From: Geminicoccaceae bacterium
GTDB lineage: Bacteria > Pseudomonadota > Alphaproteobacteria > Geminicoccales > Geminicoccaceae
Assembly: GCA_020638465.1 (NCBI GenBank)
Contig: JACKIM010000002.1
Span: 62,001-126,000, forward strand
Direction: 5' to 3'
Length of the DNA stretch: 64,000 nucleotides
Shown one piece after another: positions 26,714 through 36,192 of this stretch (positions are counted from its first letter, which is position 1; every line of letters begins with the position of its first letter). A program made the translations under genes and the position numbers. The notes below the pieces were generated by a model. It had not been told where the DNA came from. It saw nothing but the letters and a program-made list of their open reading frames with translations, and did no database searches.

Positions 26714-27514
26714 TTAAACGGAATACCGGCACAGTGTCTCGCCGCCGTCGATGCGGACCAGGGCGCCATGGATGTAGCTTGAGCGTTCCGAAGCCAGGAA
26801 CACCGCCAGGTCGGCGATGTCCGGCACCTCGCCCCACCGTTTCAAGGGAATGCTCTCGGTGAACATCGTGTCGAAGTCCTTGTCGTCAGCGAAGGCACGG
26901 GTCAGGGCGGTCTTCGCGTAGGTCGGACAGATGCCGTTCACGCGGATATTGTTGCGTCCGTACTCGATGGCCAGGCAGCGTGTGAGGTTGGCCTGTGCGC
27001 CTTTCGAGATGTTATAGACGGACTGGTTGGGGTGGCCCTGCAGGCCGGCAGTGGACACCAGGTTGATAATGTTGCCGCCGTCACCCTGCTTCAGAAAGAC
27101 CTTGATGGCTTCCTGGGCGCCGAGGAAGCTGCCGCGGACGTTGACGTTGAAGCAGAGGTCGAGGTCAGCTTCCTCGAACTCGTGGAGAAGCTTGCCACCG
27201 CGATAGATGCCGGCGTTGTTGACCATGACATCGAGGCGGCCGAAAGTCCTGACCGCGTGATCTACGAGGCTGGCGACGTCTGCCCGCTTGGTGACGTCGC
27301 ACTTCTTGAACGTGGCCTTGCCACCCTTGCTTTCCACGAGCTGGACGGTCGTGAGTTCAGGCTTTTCGTCGAAACCGGAAGGATTGGCTTCCTCCTTCAA
27401 GTCCCCGATGACGATCAGTGCGCCTTCGGCCGCCATCTTGTCGGCGATGCCACGGCCAAAACCGGTGCTTGCTCCCGTGATGACGACGACCTTGCCGTCA
27501 AGTTCCGTGTTCAT
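26714..27514 (-). CDS. Short-chain dehydrogenase/reductase
   Basis: A 266-residue classical SDR. Cofactor loop TGASTGFGRG, NNAG motif, and YNISK with the catalytic Tyr/Lys; the Ser is in NLVSTAG. An extra segment around residues 42-62 (ANPSGFDEKPELTTVQLV) is longer than in most SDRs and may shape the cofactor or substrate site. The ATG at 27514 has GGGAGG about 7 nt upstream. First gene of the SDR-hydrolase-SDR operon, divergent from an AraC-type regulator. Confidence 0.88.
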   Translation of the reverse strand: MNTELDGKVVVITGASTGFGRGIADKMAAEGALIVIGDLKEEANPSGFDEKPELTTVQLVESKGGKATFKKCDVTKRADVASLVDHAVRTFGRLDVMVNNAGIYRGGKLLHEFEEADLDLCFNVNVRGSFLGAQEAIKVFLKQGDGGNIINLVSTAGLQGHPNQSVYNISKGAQANLTRCLAIEYGRNNIRVNGICPTYAKTALTRAFADDKDFDTMFTESIPLKRWGEVPDIADLAVFLASERSSYIHGALVRIDGGETLCRYSV

Positions 27515-27601
27515 GCGTCAACCTCCCGTTTGGATTTGTGCGGCAAGGATCGCATGGGACGTGAGCGCAGTCTTGTCCGTCCGGCCCCCCGAACTTGTCT
27601 G

Positions 27602-27613
27602 AGAGTGCACTCT
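27602..27613. promoter_or_regulatory. 12-bp perfect palindrome between the SDR operon and its regulator
   Basis: AGAGTGCACTCT is fully self-complementary and lies 88 nt before the SDR start and 71 nt before the AraC-type gene. It is a candidate operator in the divergent control region. AraC proteins usually bind direct repeats, so it may belong to another factor. Confidence 0.35.
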
Positions 27614-27684
27614 GGTGTACCCTCGCGTCAGGGTGGAATATCGCCCTCACGCCCCGAAGATGGGCAAGGCTCTGGGAGGGGCGG

Positions 27685-28656
27685 ATGCCTGTTCACACTT
27701 GGACAACAGAGGGACTACCGACAACATCACGCTTCGATGCATGGAGTGATGCATTGAACTCAACGCATCTCGACTGGGAAATGGTCGGGCGCAAGGCAGA
27801 CTTCGATGCGAAGGTCGTGGCACGTGATTGCGGTGATTTGCGGTTGATTGGATGTCGCTGTGATCCGTGCGAGGGATTCCGCACGTCAAGACATATCAAA
27901 CACTCGGATGGCGACTATACCGGGATATTGTTTGAGCTCGCGGGAACCGAGTCGGTACGTCAGGGTAACCAGGAGGCCACCTTGCGTCCTGGCGACTTCG
28001 TGATCTGGGACAGCTTGAAACCGATGGAGTTTCGTGTCCTCGAACCACTGGAAAAGATGACGATCCTCGTACCAAAGCATTGCATGCGCCGTTTCCTGCC
28101 AGAGATTGATGACATCGCGGGGATGCGCATCGAAGGCAGTGAGAAGCTGGGGCCGTTCGTCGGCGCTCATCTCCGGCAATTGTTGTCCGGTTTGCACTCC
28201 CTCGAAGAGCGGCATCTTCGCCTTATCGCAGACACGACGCTCGAACTGGTCGCGGCAGGCGTACGGGCCAAGCAGGACGCTGGTCCCGCACTCAGCGAGC
28301 ACATCTACGACAAGGTCTGCTCCTTCATCATGCGGCAATTGTCCGATCCGGATCTCTCCCCTGCGGTCATTGCTGCATCGAATGGAATCTCGCTGCGCTA
28401 TCTCCACAAGTTGTTCTCAACTCGGGGCCTGTCCGTGTCGCGATGGATTCTCAGGCAGAGGCTGGAACATTGCCGGCGTGATATCGAAACATCGGCAAGG
28501 TGGCGCTCCTTGACGGACATTGCTTTATCGTGGGGCTTCAATGACAGCTCCCATTTTAGCAAGACCTTTCGTGCCCAGTTCGGAATGCCGGCAAGAATGT
28601 TTCGAAAGAATTCTCAGCAGAATTGCACGCGTCGAACTCCGAGAAGACCTTCCTGA
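27685..28656 (+). CDS. AraC-family transcriptional regulator
   Basis: A 323-residue regulator. The N-terminal half (about 1-200) is a ligand-binding domain of the AraC_binding_2/FeaR-like type, opening VHTWTTEGLPTTSRFDAWSDAL and including LRPGDFVIWDSLKPMEF. The C-terminal half has two helix-turn-helix motifs, ISLRYLHKLFSTRGLSVSRWI and LTDIALSWGFNDSSHFSKTFRAQFGMPARMFR. The ATG at 27685 has GGGAGGGG upstream; an ATG at 27595 has none. It is divergent from the SDR/hydrolase operon by 170 nt and is the likely regulator of it. Confidence 0.9.
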   Translation: MPVHTWTTEGLPTTSRFDAWSDALNSTHLDWEMVGRKADFDAKVVARDCGDLRLIGCRCDPCEGFRTSRHIKHSDGDYTGILFELAGTESVRQGNQEATLRPGDFVIWDSLKPMEFRVLEPLEKMTILVPKHCMRRFLPEIDDIAGMRIEGSEKLGPFVGAHLRQLLSGLHSLEERHLRLIADTTLELVAAGVRAKQDAGPALSEHIYDKVCSFIMRQLSDPDLSPAVIAASNGISLRYLHKLFSTRGLSVSRWILRQRLEHCRRDIETSARWRSLTDIALSWGFNDSSHFSKTFRAQFGMPARMFRKNSQQNCTRRTPRRPS

Positions 28657-28814
28657 CGGCCGATGTTCTCGCCAAGCCGGAATGCAAGAATTACGAAATT
28701 CGGGTCCATGAGGCTCAGTCGACCTTCGTGGAAAATCGGTACAGGATTTCGCAGGACCAATTTCCCGCATCTCCCCGATTCCCGAAAAAAGAATAAAACC
28801 TCACATGATACTTC

Positions 28815-28843
28815 TTGCTAAACAAGGTATAAAATCCTATAAT
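28815..28843 (+). promoter_or_regulatory. Strong sigma70-like promoter without an obvious gene
   Basis: TTGCTA (28815-28820), 17-nt spacer, then a perfect TATAAT (28838-28843), in an AT-rich stretch. The 281 nt between the AraC-type gene and DUF1467 hold no gene I can support. Transcription from here would run antisense to DUF1467 and mce. Confidence 0.5.
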
Positions 28844-28938
28844 ATCTACATGTCCGAACCCGTTTGCCATGGCGGCCCTCACCGCATGGGTGCCGGGAGC
28901 CTGGCCTTTCGAAAAAAAAGAACGTCACGAACGGGTCG

Positions 28939-29183
28939 TCAGCCGACGGGTCCGGCGGGACGCAGGCTGATGAGACCGCTGGCGATGAGCTGGGCCACGC
29001 CCCAGGTGGCGGCGGCTGCCAGCAGGGTGGCCACGGCCGCCTTGATCCATAGCCGCGGCTTTTCGGGCGCGCTGGTGGCATGGCCCTTCTCCACCACTTC
29101 CGGTGGCCGGGAACCGAAGGGCAGGGCCATGAAGAAGAACAGCCACCACATAAGGATATAGGTGACGATACCGCCTGCCGTGC

Positions 29184-29187
<4 letters not shown>
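28939..29187 (-). CDS. DUF1467-family membrane protein
   Basis: An 82-residue protein with two membrane helices, IVTYILMWWLFFFMALPFG and AAVATLLAAAATWGVAQLIA, joined by a polar loop (SRPPEVVEKGHATSAPEKPRLW). This pattern, with the W-W-x3-F-x3-LPFG motif in the first helix, is DUF1467, an alphaproteobacterial family of unknown function usually encoded beside mce. Its ATG overlaps the mce stop by 4 nt (ATGA). A longer open frame reading in from within mce is not credible. A run of eight T follows the stop on this strand, without a clean hairpin. Confidence 0.88.
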
Positions 29188-29603
<416 letters not shown>

Positions 29604-29956
29604 GGGGTTTTCATGTCCTTGATGAAGCGGAGAGGGTGCCCGCCAAGGATCCGGCTTCGGGCGGATCGAGGCAACCCGTCAGGGCGCTGCCTGATGTCGC
29701 AGGTCCGGGTTCGTCGGCCGTTTCGCCCGTCCGCCTTCCCCGGCCGGCTCCCGTTAAAAGCTGATAACAGCCCTTCTATCGATCGCGGGCTGCGATCATG
29801 GCACGTCCTTACTGCCGGAAACGAGACGCATGACGACCGGTCAACCGCAGGCGTGAACGTACCCCCGATGTCGCCGGACGGTTCCCCGCCTCTCCCCTCG
29901 TGGACGAGGCCATAGGGTCGTGTCCCGGTTCCGCTTGACTCCCCCCCCTAAATACT
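29604..29956. other. Gene-free stretch upstream of an orphan terminator
   Basis: No coding frame is supported between mce and the terminator at 29957. A weak stem CAGCCC/GGGCTG with an 11-13 nt loop lies near 29768-29793. A pyrimidine-rich patch (CCGCCTCTCCCCTC) and a run of C precede the terminator. This may hold a small RNA or a leader for the diguanylate cyclase gene. Confidence 0.4.
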
Positions 29957-29992
29957 GGGGCTCGTGCCGTCGCGCACGGGCCCCGCTTTTTT
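29957..29992 (+). terminator. Intrinsic terminator on the plus strand without an upstream gene
   Basis: GGGGCTCGTGC (29957-29967) pairs with GCACGGGCCCC (29974-29984), an 11-bp stem with one G-T pair, followed by GC and six T. The nearest plus-strand gene upstream ends 1.3 kb away (28656), so it serves either a small RNA or an attenuated leader of the next gene, which starts 179 nt on. Confidence 0.8.
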
Positions 29993-30170
29993 CGTGCCGG
30001 GCGTTTTCCGCAGGCGGCGGCCTCGAACGGTCATTTGTTACCATTTGTTAAAGGTTCCTTGATAGAGTCGCGAAAGGTTCCGCGTTCGACGGGAACACAA
30101 GACGTTCTCATTCGATGATCCGGTTTGCTTCGGTCCGCCTGATCCGACCCAGCCCATGGAACACTGACCC

Positions 30171-31439
30171 TTGAGCGATTCCGAGGATGATTCCCCTACG
30201 ATTGCCGATGCAGAGGGGGCCGTCGACCGGCCGCCACGTGCCTGTTGCCTGGATCGCGAGGACGACCGGGAGGATGGGCAGGAAAACGCCGACCGGTCCG
30301 ACGGTTGCCGGCCGGAGCCCGCCTCGCATGCGCCGCTGACCAGTCGCTCGCTGGCGGAACAGCTCCGGATCACCGAGCACGATCTGGACGCGCGCAAGAA
30401 GCTCTTTCTCCTCGACGACCGGGATACGCGCATTCTCCGCGAGGCGAGACAGAGGCTGAAGCCGCATGTTGACGAGGTTGTCGACAGGTTTTACAAACAC
30501 CAGCTTTCGGTGCCCCGTGTCGATCTCATCATCGGCGATAGCGACACTCTCGCCCGTCTGCGTTCGGTCCTTCGGCGATATGTCAACGAGATCTTCGAAG
30601 GGATATTCGACATTGCCTATGTCAACAGCCGGTTGCGGATCGGCAAGATTCATCATCGCCTGAATGTCGCCCCCCGGCTCTATATCGCCGCCGTATTCCA
30701 TCTCGAGATGATGATCTGTGACGTCATCAGCCGGGAATTCGGGCCGGACAGGGACGGTGCGACCGCCGTGCAGCGTTCGGTCCACAAGGTGCTGATGTTC
30801 GATACCCAGTTGATTTTCGACACCTTCATCAACGGGTTCGTGGGCGAGATCAAGGAGGCCCGTGACGCCGCCGAGACCCATGCCATCCAGCTCAAGGAGA
30901 TGCTGTCGGCACGTACCGCCCAGCTCGAGGCCGCCAGCCGCAAGGACCCGCTGACGGGGCTCGGCAATCCGCGGATGCTGCGCGAGGTGCTGCGTCGTGA
31001 AGTCATCCGCAGCGAGCGATATTCCCGTCCCCTGTCGGTGGTCTTCATCGACCTCGATGGTTTCAAGACGATCAACGATCGACACGGTCACCATGCCGGC
31101 GACAGGCTGCTCAGGCAACTGGCGGGAATCATGCAGTCGCAAAGCCGTGACTGCGACACGGCCTGCCGGTATGGCGGCGACGAGTTCGTCCTCATCATGC
31201 CCGAGACCCGGGCCGCCGGTGCGCAGCAGATGCTCGAACGCATGGGCGGGAGACTCCGGCAGACCTTCGATCTTGCCGTCCGTGTCAGTGCCGGCATCGT
31301 CGAATATGCCGGATATCCGAAAATGACCATCGACGATCTCCTGGCCCGGGCGGATCGGTCCATGTATGCGGCCAAGCGCAGGTCGAAGGAGAACGGCGAC
31401 GACGACGTGATTGTCTGGTGTGAAATCCATCCCTCCTGA
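30171..31439 (+). CDS. Globin-coupled diguanylate cyclase (oxygen sensor)
   Basis: A 422-residue cytoplasmic signalling enzyme. An acidic, low-complexity N-terminus (1-60) precedes a protoglobin sensor domain (about 65-235) with the heme-ligand motif RIGKIHH; the proximal His is H161. A coiled linker joins it to a GGDEF domain (about 270-410). The active site RYGGDEF is intact (GGDEF at 335-339), and an RxxD inhibitory site, RDCD, lies at 326-329, five residues before it. Such proteins make c-di-GMP in response to oxygen. No EAL or other c-di-GMP gene is nearby. The start is TTG: an in-frame TGA lies just upstream and no early ATG is in frame, so translation may be weak. Confidence 0.92.
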   Translation: MSDSEDDSPTIADAEGAVDRPPRACCLDREDDREDGQENADRSDGCRPEPASHAPLTSRSLAEQLRITEHDLDARKKLFLLDDRDTRILREARQRLKPHVDEVVDRFYKHQLSVPRVDLIIGDSDTLARLRSVLRRYVNEIFEGIFDIAYVNSRLRIGKIHHRLNVAPRLYIAAVFHLEMMICDVISREFGPDRDGATAVQRSVHKVLMFDTQLIFDTFINGFVGEIKEARDAAETHAIQLKEMLSARTAQLEAASRKDPLTGLGNPRMLREVLRREVIRSERYSRPLSVVFIDLDGFKTINDRHGHHAGDRLLRQLAGIMQSQSRDCDTACRYGGDEFVLIMPETRAAGAQQMLERMGGRLRQTFDLAVRVSAGIVEYAGYPKMTIDDLLARADRSMYAAKRRSKENGDDDVIVWCEIHPS

Positions 31440-31604
31440 GGAGCGGGGTGACGACCGCACAGCCCGGGCGGTGAGATCATCAAATATCGATTTTTAAGTG
31501 TAAAATAACCTCGTGCGAAGGCGTCAGGGGATGCTGGAGAGCGATTTGCCGAACACGGGGTGGGGTTTGCAGACCGGCAGCGGCTACCTCCATGGACAAG
31601 GTCG

Positions 31605-32036
31605 TCACGGGCGGACGGGTATCATCGTTCCCTGAAGCAGGGCGATCCGGGCGCGATGACCCGAGGGATCCTCGGACCAGACGTCGGCAGTGACGACGAC
31701 GAGGCGGCGGCCGGGTCGAACGACGCGTCCCTCGGCGACAAGGCGCCCCCGTCCGGGAGCAAGGAGGTTGATCTTGAGTTCGACGCTCAGCACCTCGACA
31801 TCGGCCGGCATGACGCTCAACGCCGCGTAGCCCGCTGCCGTATCGCCCAGCGTGAAGACAAGGCCGCCATGGGCGAAGCCCTGCTGCTGGCGGAAACCCT
31901 GCAGGACCGGCGCCGTGATCGTCACCCGACCGTGCTCGATGGAAGCCAGCTCCGCGCCCAACGAGGTCATCATCGTCTGCCGGGCGAAACTCTCCCTGAT
32001 CCGGGTCGCGTTGGCGGGGATGACGGTCGGGGGCAC
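31605..32036 (-). CDS. PaaI-family hotdog thioesterase
   Basis: A 143-residue hotdog-fold acyl-CoA thioesterase. The family motif is clear: GFAHGGLVFTLGDTAAGYAALS, where the Asp of the helix is the likely catalytic residue, followed by LSVELKINLLAPGRGRLVAEGRVVRPGRR. The GTG at 32036 is preferred because AGGAG lies 6 nt upstream and it gives the usual family length; an ATG at 32108 with GGGAG is a second option. It is divergent from the phasin gene. Substrate unknown; PaaI enzymes often act on aromatic or medium-chain acyl-CoAs. Confidence 0.87.
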   Translation of the reverse strand: MPPTVIPANATRIRESFARQTMMTSLGAELASIEHGRVTITAPVLQGFRQQQGFAHGGLVFTLGDTAAGYAALSVMPADVEVLSVELKINLLAPGRGRLVAEGRVVRPGRRLVVVTADVWSEDPSGHRARIALLQGTMIPVRP

Positions 32037-32292
32037 GGTGTTCTCCTGCTGACGGTACCGGCGATCCATCCACGCTTTCGCCACCGCGATCAAGTCCGTC
32101 CGCAGCATGTCTCCCGCTTTCCCCGGATAGCGGCAAGGAGGCGAGGCCGACCGGTCATCCGGCAAATCCGCATCGGTGCGATGCAAAAAAATTCATGCTG
32201 CACTGCACAAAAACACTTGCGGTGACGGCTTCTTCAGACTAATTATTGTGCATCGCAGCAAAGCAAACCTACCAGCCAACAGGAGACATTCC

Positions 32293-32670
32293 ATGGCCGT
32301 CAAACCCGTCACTCCCCGTTTTGTCGCTCCGAAGTTCAACGCCGATGCGCTGATCGCCCTGCAGAAGTCCAACATCGAGACCCTCGTGCAGGCCCAGACC
32401 ATCCTGATCGACGCCGCTCAGGCGATTTCCAAGGTCCAGTACGGCTGGGTCGCCGAGAGCCTCAAGGCGTTCGAGGGCGCTTTCGAGGGCAATGTCACCG
32501 CCCGCAAGCCCGAAGAGCTGATGGCTGATGCCAAGGCCGCGGCCGAGAAGGTCGTCAAGGTTGCCAAGGAAGAGATCGATCTCGGCATGAAGGCCCAGAA
32601 CGAGGTCGTCGACCTGGTCACCAAGCGCGTTGCCGCCAACCTCGAAGAGGTCAAGGCTCTCGCTTCCTGA
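32293..32670 (+). CDS. Phasin-family protein
   Basis: A 125-residue helical protein of the phasin_2 type, which coats polyhydroxyalkanoate granules. The sequence is almost all amphipathic helix (NADALIALQKSNIETLVQAQ..., EELMADAKAAAEKVVKVAKEEIDLGMKAQNEV) with few prolines and no Cys. AGGAGA lies 7 nt before the ATG. A good terminator follows. PHA synthase is not in this window, but mce (propionyl-CoA metabolism) lies near by. Related phasin-like proteins also act as cytoplasmic chaperones. Confidence 0.9.
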   Translation: MAVKPVTPRFVAPKFNADALIALQKSNIETLVQAQTILIDAAQAISKVQYGWVAESLKAFEGAFEGNVTARKPEELMADAKAAAEKVVKVAKEEIDLGMKAQNEVVDLVTKRVAANLEEVKALAS

Positions 32671-32745
32671 GTTTTCTTCTGATCGACTCGATACCCGGAT
32701 ATCCTGTCTGCCCCATGCCTCCCGGAGGCAGACAGGTCCGCTGAG

Positions 32746-32777
32746 CGCCCCGCCACCCTCCCCGGCGGGGCGTTTTT
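32746..32777 (+). terminator. Rho-independent terminator of the phasin gene
   Basis: CGCCCCGCC (32746-32754) pairs with GGCGGGGCG (32764-32772), followed by TTTTT. A second hairpin, TGTCTGCC/GGCAGACA (about 32705-32735), lies just before it. Confidence 0.9.
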
Positions 32778-32807
32778 CGTCTGGTGTTCCGTTCGCCGGT
32801 GCGGAAT

Positions 32808-33797
32808 TCAGCGCTTCCCGCGGCCGGACGAGGGCACACTGGAGCGGCGGGCTCGCGGTTTTGCCGGGCGTCCGACCGGCCATGGAGATGCCTTGGGAGC
32901 GGAGGATGCCGAAGACGAAGCGCGAACGCCGCCCCGTGGTGCCGGCGGTGTGTTGCGGGGTGCCTGCGCCATCGCCATCAGTCGGCTGATGCGCTCGGCA
33001 GTCGGTGGGTGGCTGCGGAAGAGCCCGGAGAGGCCGCCCGGCATCAGCGGGTTGATGATGAACATGTGCGCCGTTGCCGGGTGGCGTTCGACCGACGGCA
33101 TGGGCTGGTGGCCTGCTGCCGCTTCGATCTTCTGCAATGCGCCCGCCAGCCAGCGGCTGTTCCCGCAAATCTCCGCGCCGCGACGGTCGGCGGCGAACTC
33201 GCGGGTGCGCGAGATGGCCATCTGCACGATCGAGGCGGCGATCGGCGCCAGGATCATGATCAGCAGGGCGGCGATGGGATTGGTCCGCTCGCCATCGCTG
33301 GACCCGCGAAAGAAGAAGGCGAACTGGGCAAGGAAGCCTATCGCACCGGCGATGGTGGCCGCGACCGTCATCAGCAGGGTGTCGCGATGCTGCACATGGG
33401 CCAGTTCATGCGCCATCACGCCGGCCAGCTCCTCGCGGGTCAATGTCCGCAGGATGCCGGTCGTGGCCGCGACGGCGGCGTGGGACGGGCTGCGACCGGT
33501 GGCAAACGCGTTGGGTTGCGGGCTGTCGATGATGAAGACGCGTGGCATCGGCAGCCCGGCATTCCTGGCCAGCTGCTCGACCAGCCCGTAGAAATCCGGT
33601 GCCGACCGGCGGTCCACCTCGCGGGCATTGTGCATCCGCAGCACCATGTCCGCCGATCCCCAGAAGGCAAAGCCGTTCATCGCCATGGCCCCCAGCAGCG
33701 CCATCATCATGCCGCCTTCGCCTCCGAGCACATATCCGATGGCGAGGAACAACGCGGTCATGGCGGCGAGCAGGACGCCGGTTCGAACGAGGCCCAT
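32808..33797 (-). CDS. htpX: Membrane zinc metalloprotease HtpX
   Basis: A 329-residue inner-membrane M48 protease that degrades misfolded membrane proteins. Membrane helices lie at about 5-25 and 30-47 and again near 143-160 and 175-195. The zinc site is HELAH (H130, E131, H134), with the third ligand Glu in the [11 protein letters not shown] segment. The C-terminus has an extra tail of about 50 residues rich in Ala, Pro, Ser and Arg not expected in E. coli HtpX. The ATG at 33797 is preceded by an AGGGAGA ribosome site. Confidence 0.93.
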   Translation of the reverse strand: MGLVRTGVLLAAMTALFLAIGYVLGGEGGMMMALLGAMAMNGFAFWGSADMVLRMHNAREVDRRSAPDFYGLVEQLARNAGLPMPRVFIIDSPQPNAFATGRSPSHAAVAATTGILRTLTREELAGVMAHELAHVQHRDTLLMTVAATIAGAIGFLAQFAFFFRGSSDGERTNPIAALLIMILAPIAASIVQMAISRTREFAADRRGAEICGNSRWLAGALQKIEAAAGHQPMPSVERHPATAHMFIINPLMPGGLSGLFRSHPPTAERISRLMAMAQAPRNTPPAPRGGVRASSSASSAPKASPWPVGRPAKPRARRSSVPSSGRGKR

Positions 33798-33913
33798 CGC
33801 AATCTCCCTTTGTTGAACTACAACAAGAGATGGGCACTCTTTGCGGTTTCGAAAAGATTGCGCCCGTCGTGGATCGTGTGGCCTCCCACGGTTTTCCCGC
33901 TCCGGCCCGCGGA

Positions 33914-35113
33914 TCAGGCGGCCGTCCGGCGCAGTCCCAGCGTGGCGATGATGGCGGCGAAGAAGACGGCGGAGGTGAGGAAGACCAGTTCCGGCCGGTC
34001 CATGTCGATGGCCAGCCCGAGCAGGGGCGGCGCGATGAGGCCGCCGGCGTTGAAGCCTGTCGTGACGAAGCCGAACACCACGCCGGCGCGCCCCTCCGGG
34101 GCCAGCTTCCTGACGATCATGTCGCGCGAGGGGGCGATGATGCCGCTGGCGATGCCAATGAAGAGGAACAATATCGCCGATATTGCGAAGGGAAGGGCGA
34201 AGAAGGCCAGGGGCAGGGTAAGGATGGCGGCGACCAGTGCCGTGACCATCACAAAGCGGTCATGGTCGCTGATGCGATCCGCGACCCAGCCGCCCATCAG
34301 CACGCCGACCGCACTGGCGGCAAGGTAGATGGTGACGGGAATGGCGGCATGGGCGAGATCGAGCCCCTGCAGCCGTTCCAGCGCGAGAACTCCGAAATTG
34401 GTAAAACCCGTATGCGACATGGCGATCGCGACAAAGAACAGGAAGGCCATGAGAATGGGAGGCGAGAACAGCAGGCGCCACCTGTCGCCATCCGATGCCG
34501 ACGCACGCGGTTCGCGGGGGTCCTGGTGCGGTGGCTCCAGCATACCCTGCCGGGCGATCAGCACGAAGGCGAACAGCAGGCCGATTATGCCGATGGTCAG
34601 CACGGCGGTCTGCCAGCCGACCATCCCGTGAAGCCCGACCATCACCGGCGGGGCGATGGCAAAACCCAGATAGCCGCCGAAAGTGTGTATGGAAAAGGCC
34701 CTTCCGGCGCGCCGGTTGTCGATGCGGCCGGCGAGGATGGCATAGTCGGCCGGGTGATAGACGGCATTGCCGATGCCGGCGATCACCATGGCCGCCAGCA
34801 GTGCTGCATAGCCGGGTATGATGCCGATCAGGATGAAGGCAATGCCGGAGAGTGCCTGGCCGGCAGCCAGGATCACGGCGGAGCCGAAGCGGTCGACGGC
34901 AAAGCCCATGGGCGCCTGGAGAAGTGCTGTGAGCAGGTTGAACACGGCAATGGCAACGCCAAGCTGCGTCGCGCTGTAGCCGGCATCGGCCGTGAGCACG
35001 GGAAAGAGCGGCGGTAGGGCGAGGATGTAGAGATGCGAGAAGAAGTGGGCCGTGGTGACGAGGCCGATGACCTCGACCTGCGATTTTGCCGTTCCTGCCG
35101 ATGCCGCCATCAT
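33914..35113 (-). CDS. MFS transporter
   Basis: A 399-residue carrier with 12 predicted membrane helices and a central cytoplasmic loop (about 192-215, [19 protein letters not shown]). The first loop carries GFAVDRFGS, the MFS motif A (G-x3-D-R-x-G). General features recall the Fsr/CynX-type major facilitators. It begins 4 nt after the Ldh_2 dehydrogenase ends and so is the last gene of the kinase-aldolase-permease-dehydrogenase operon. This context suggests it moves a substrate or end product of that pathway. It contributes a second transporter type beside the ABC permease. Confidence 0.88.
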   Translation of the reverse strand: MMAASAGTAKSQVEVIGLVTTAHFFSHLYILALPPLFPVLTADAGYSATQLGVAIAVFNLLTALLQAPMGFAVDRFGSAVILAAGQALSGIAFILIGIIPGYAALLAAMVIAGIGNAVYHPADYAILAGRIDNRRAGRAFSIHTFGGYLGFAIAPPVMVGLHGMVGWQTAVLTIGIIGLLFAFVLIARQGMLEPPHQDPREPRASASDGDRWRLLFSPPILMAFLFFVAIAMSHTGFTNFGVLALERLQGLDLAHAAIPVTIYLAASAVGVLMGGWVADRISDHDRFVMVTALVAAILTLPLAFFALPFAISAILFLFIGIASGIIAPSRDMIVRKLAPEGRAGVVFGFVTTGFNAGGLIAPPLLGLAIDMDRPELVFLTSAVFFAAIIATLGLRRTAA

Positions 35114-35117
35114 GATG

Positions 35118-36185
35118 TCAGTCTGTCCAGCCGTCGGGTGTCGCGACGCCGAGCTCCCGGGCCCTGGTCAGCAGCCTGTCCATGATGCCCGGATAGAGTT
35201 GCACACCGTTTTCCCGTGCATCGCGCATGCGTGCCAGGGCACGCTCGCCCGGAAGGCGGACTCTTTCCACGCCCAGCCTGGGGGGATTGTCGCGGCAGGC
35301 CCGCGCCAGCCAGCCCGTTTCCCGATTGAACGCGTCGCCGCCGGCAAATGCGGCAGGGTCCATCACCTGGACATAGACCGAGGCTCCCCAGCCCGTGGCC
35401 ATTGCCGAGCGGCCGAAGCCGGACAGCCCCTGGGTCATGGCCTCGATCATCAGGGCGAGGCCGTAGCCCTTGTGGCCATAATCCACACCGCCCAGAGGTA
35501 GAATGCTGCCGGGCGGATCGGCGGTGATGACGGAGGGCTCGCGGGTGGGCTCGCCGTCGGCATCGAGATAGGCGACATAGTCCATCTGCCGGCCCTGGGC
35601 GGCCAGCCTGCCGCTCATGCCGTTGGTGGTGATGGACGCGGAGATGTCGATGAGGATCGGATCGTCGTCGGTGGGAATGCCGCAAGCCACCGGGTCGGGT
35701 GTATAAAGCGGCTTTCTCCCTCCATACGGGGCGACGGTCGCCACATGTGGATCGGATGAGGCGATGAGGACCATCATGCCCTGGTCGGTGGCCTTGGGCA
35801 GATAGGTCTGCAGGCAGGCGATGTGGTGGCTGCGGCGGATGGCAATGGCGGCCTGGCCATAGGTGCGGGCGCGTTCGATGGCGACGTCCACGGCCCTGTC
35901 GGTGACCCACACCCCGGGAAGGTTGCGCCCGTCCCAGGTGATGGCCGCCGGCCGGTCGGCAATGACCTCGACGTCGCCGCCGAGCTCCATCCCGCCCGAT
36001 ACGGCATGGTCGACATAGGGAACGAGCAGGTTCAACCCGTGGGTGTCGTGCCCCATCATGTCCGCATCGACCAGATGGCGTGCGGTGACGGCTGCCTTGT
36101 CGTCCTCAAAGCCGGCAGCCTGCATGATCGCTTGCGCGAACTGGCGAAGGGCGGAGGCATCGTAGCGTTTTCCGGTATGGGTCAT
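35118..36185 (-). CDS. Ldh_2-family (malate/L-lactate/sulfolactate type) dehydrogenase
   Basis: A 355-residue NAD(P)-dependent dehydrogenase of the Ldh_2 fold, which differs from Rossmann dehydrogenases and includes malate, ureidoglycolate and (R)-sulfolactate (ComC) dehydrogenases. Visible family elements are DADMMGHDTHGLNLLVPYV near 40-58, the RRSHHIACLQTY segment, and PYGGRKPLYTPDPVACGIP. The ATG at 36185 fits the family length; a longer frame reads back into the permease gene. It lies 7 nt after the permease gene and 4 nt before the MFS gene. With a D-2-hydroxyacid dehydrogenase divergent from the operon, the pair recalls ComC/SlcC, which interconvert sulfolactate isomers; this is inference. 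Confidence 0.85.
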   Translation of the reverse strand: MTHTGKRYDASALRQFAQAIMQAAGFEDDKAAVTARHLVDADMMGHDTHGLNLLVPYVDHAVSGGMELGGDVEVIADRPAAITWDGRNLPGVWVTDRAVDVAIERARTYGQAAIAIRRSHHIACLQTYLPKATDQGMMVLIASSDPHVATVAPYGGRKPLYTPDPVACGIPTDDDPILIDISASITTNGMSGRLAAQGRQMDYVAYLDADGEPTREPSVITADPPGSILPLGGVDYGHKGYGLALMIEAMTQGLSGFGRSAMATGWGASVYVQVMDPAAFAGGDAFNRETGWLARACRDNPPRLGVERVRLPGERALARMRDARENGVQLYPGIMDRLLTRARELGVATPDGWTD

Positions 36186-36192
36186 GGAGAAT

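Noticed and set aside
28805..29161. 118-codon plus-strand frame after the strong promoter at 28815
   Set aside because: It is antisense to DUF1467, has an Arg/Gly/Pro-rich translation without motifs, and no ribosome site before its ATGs.
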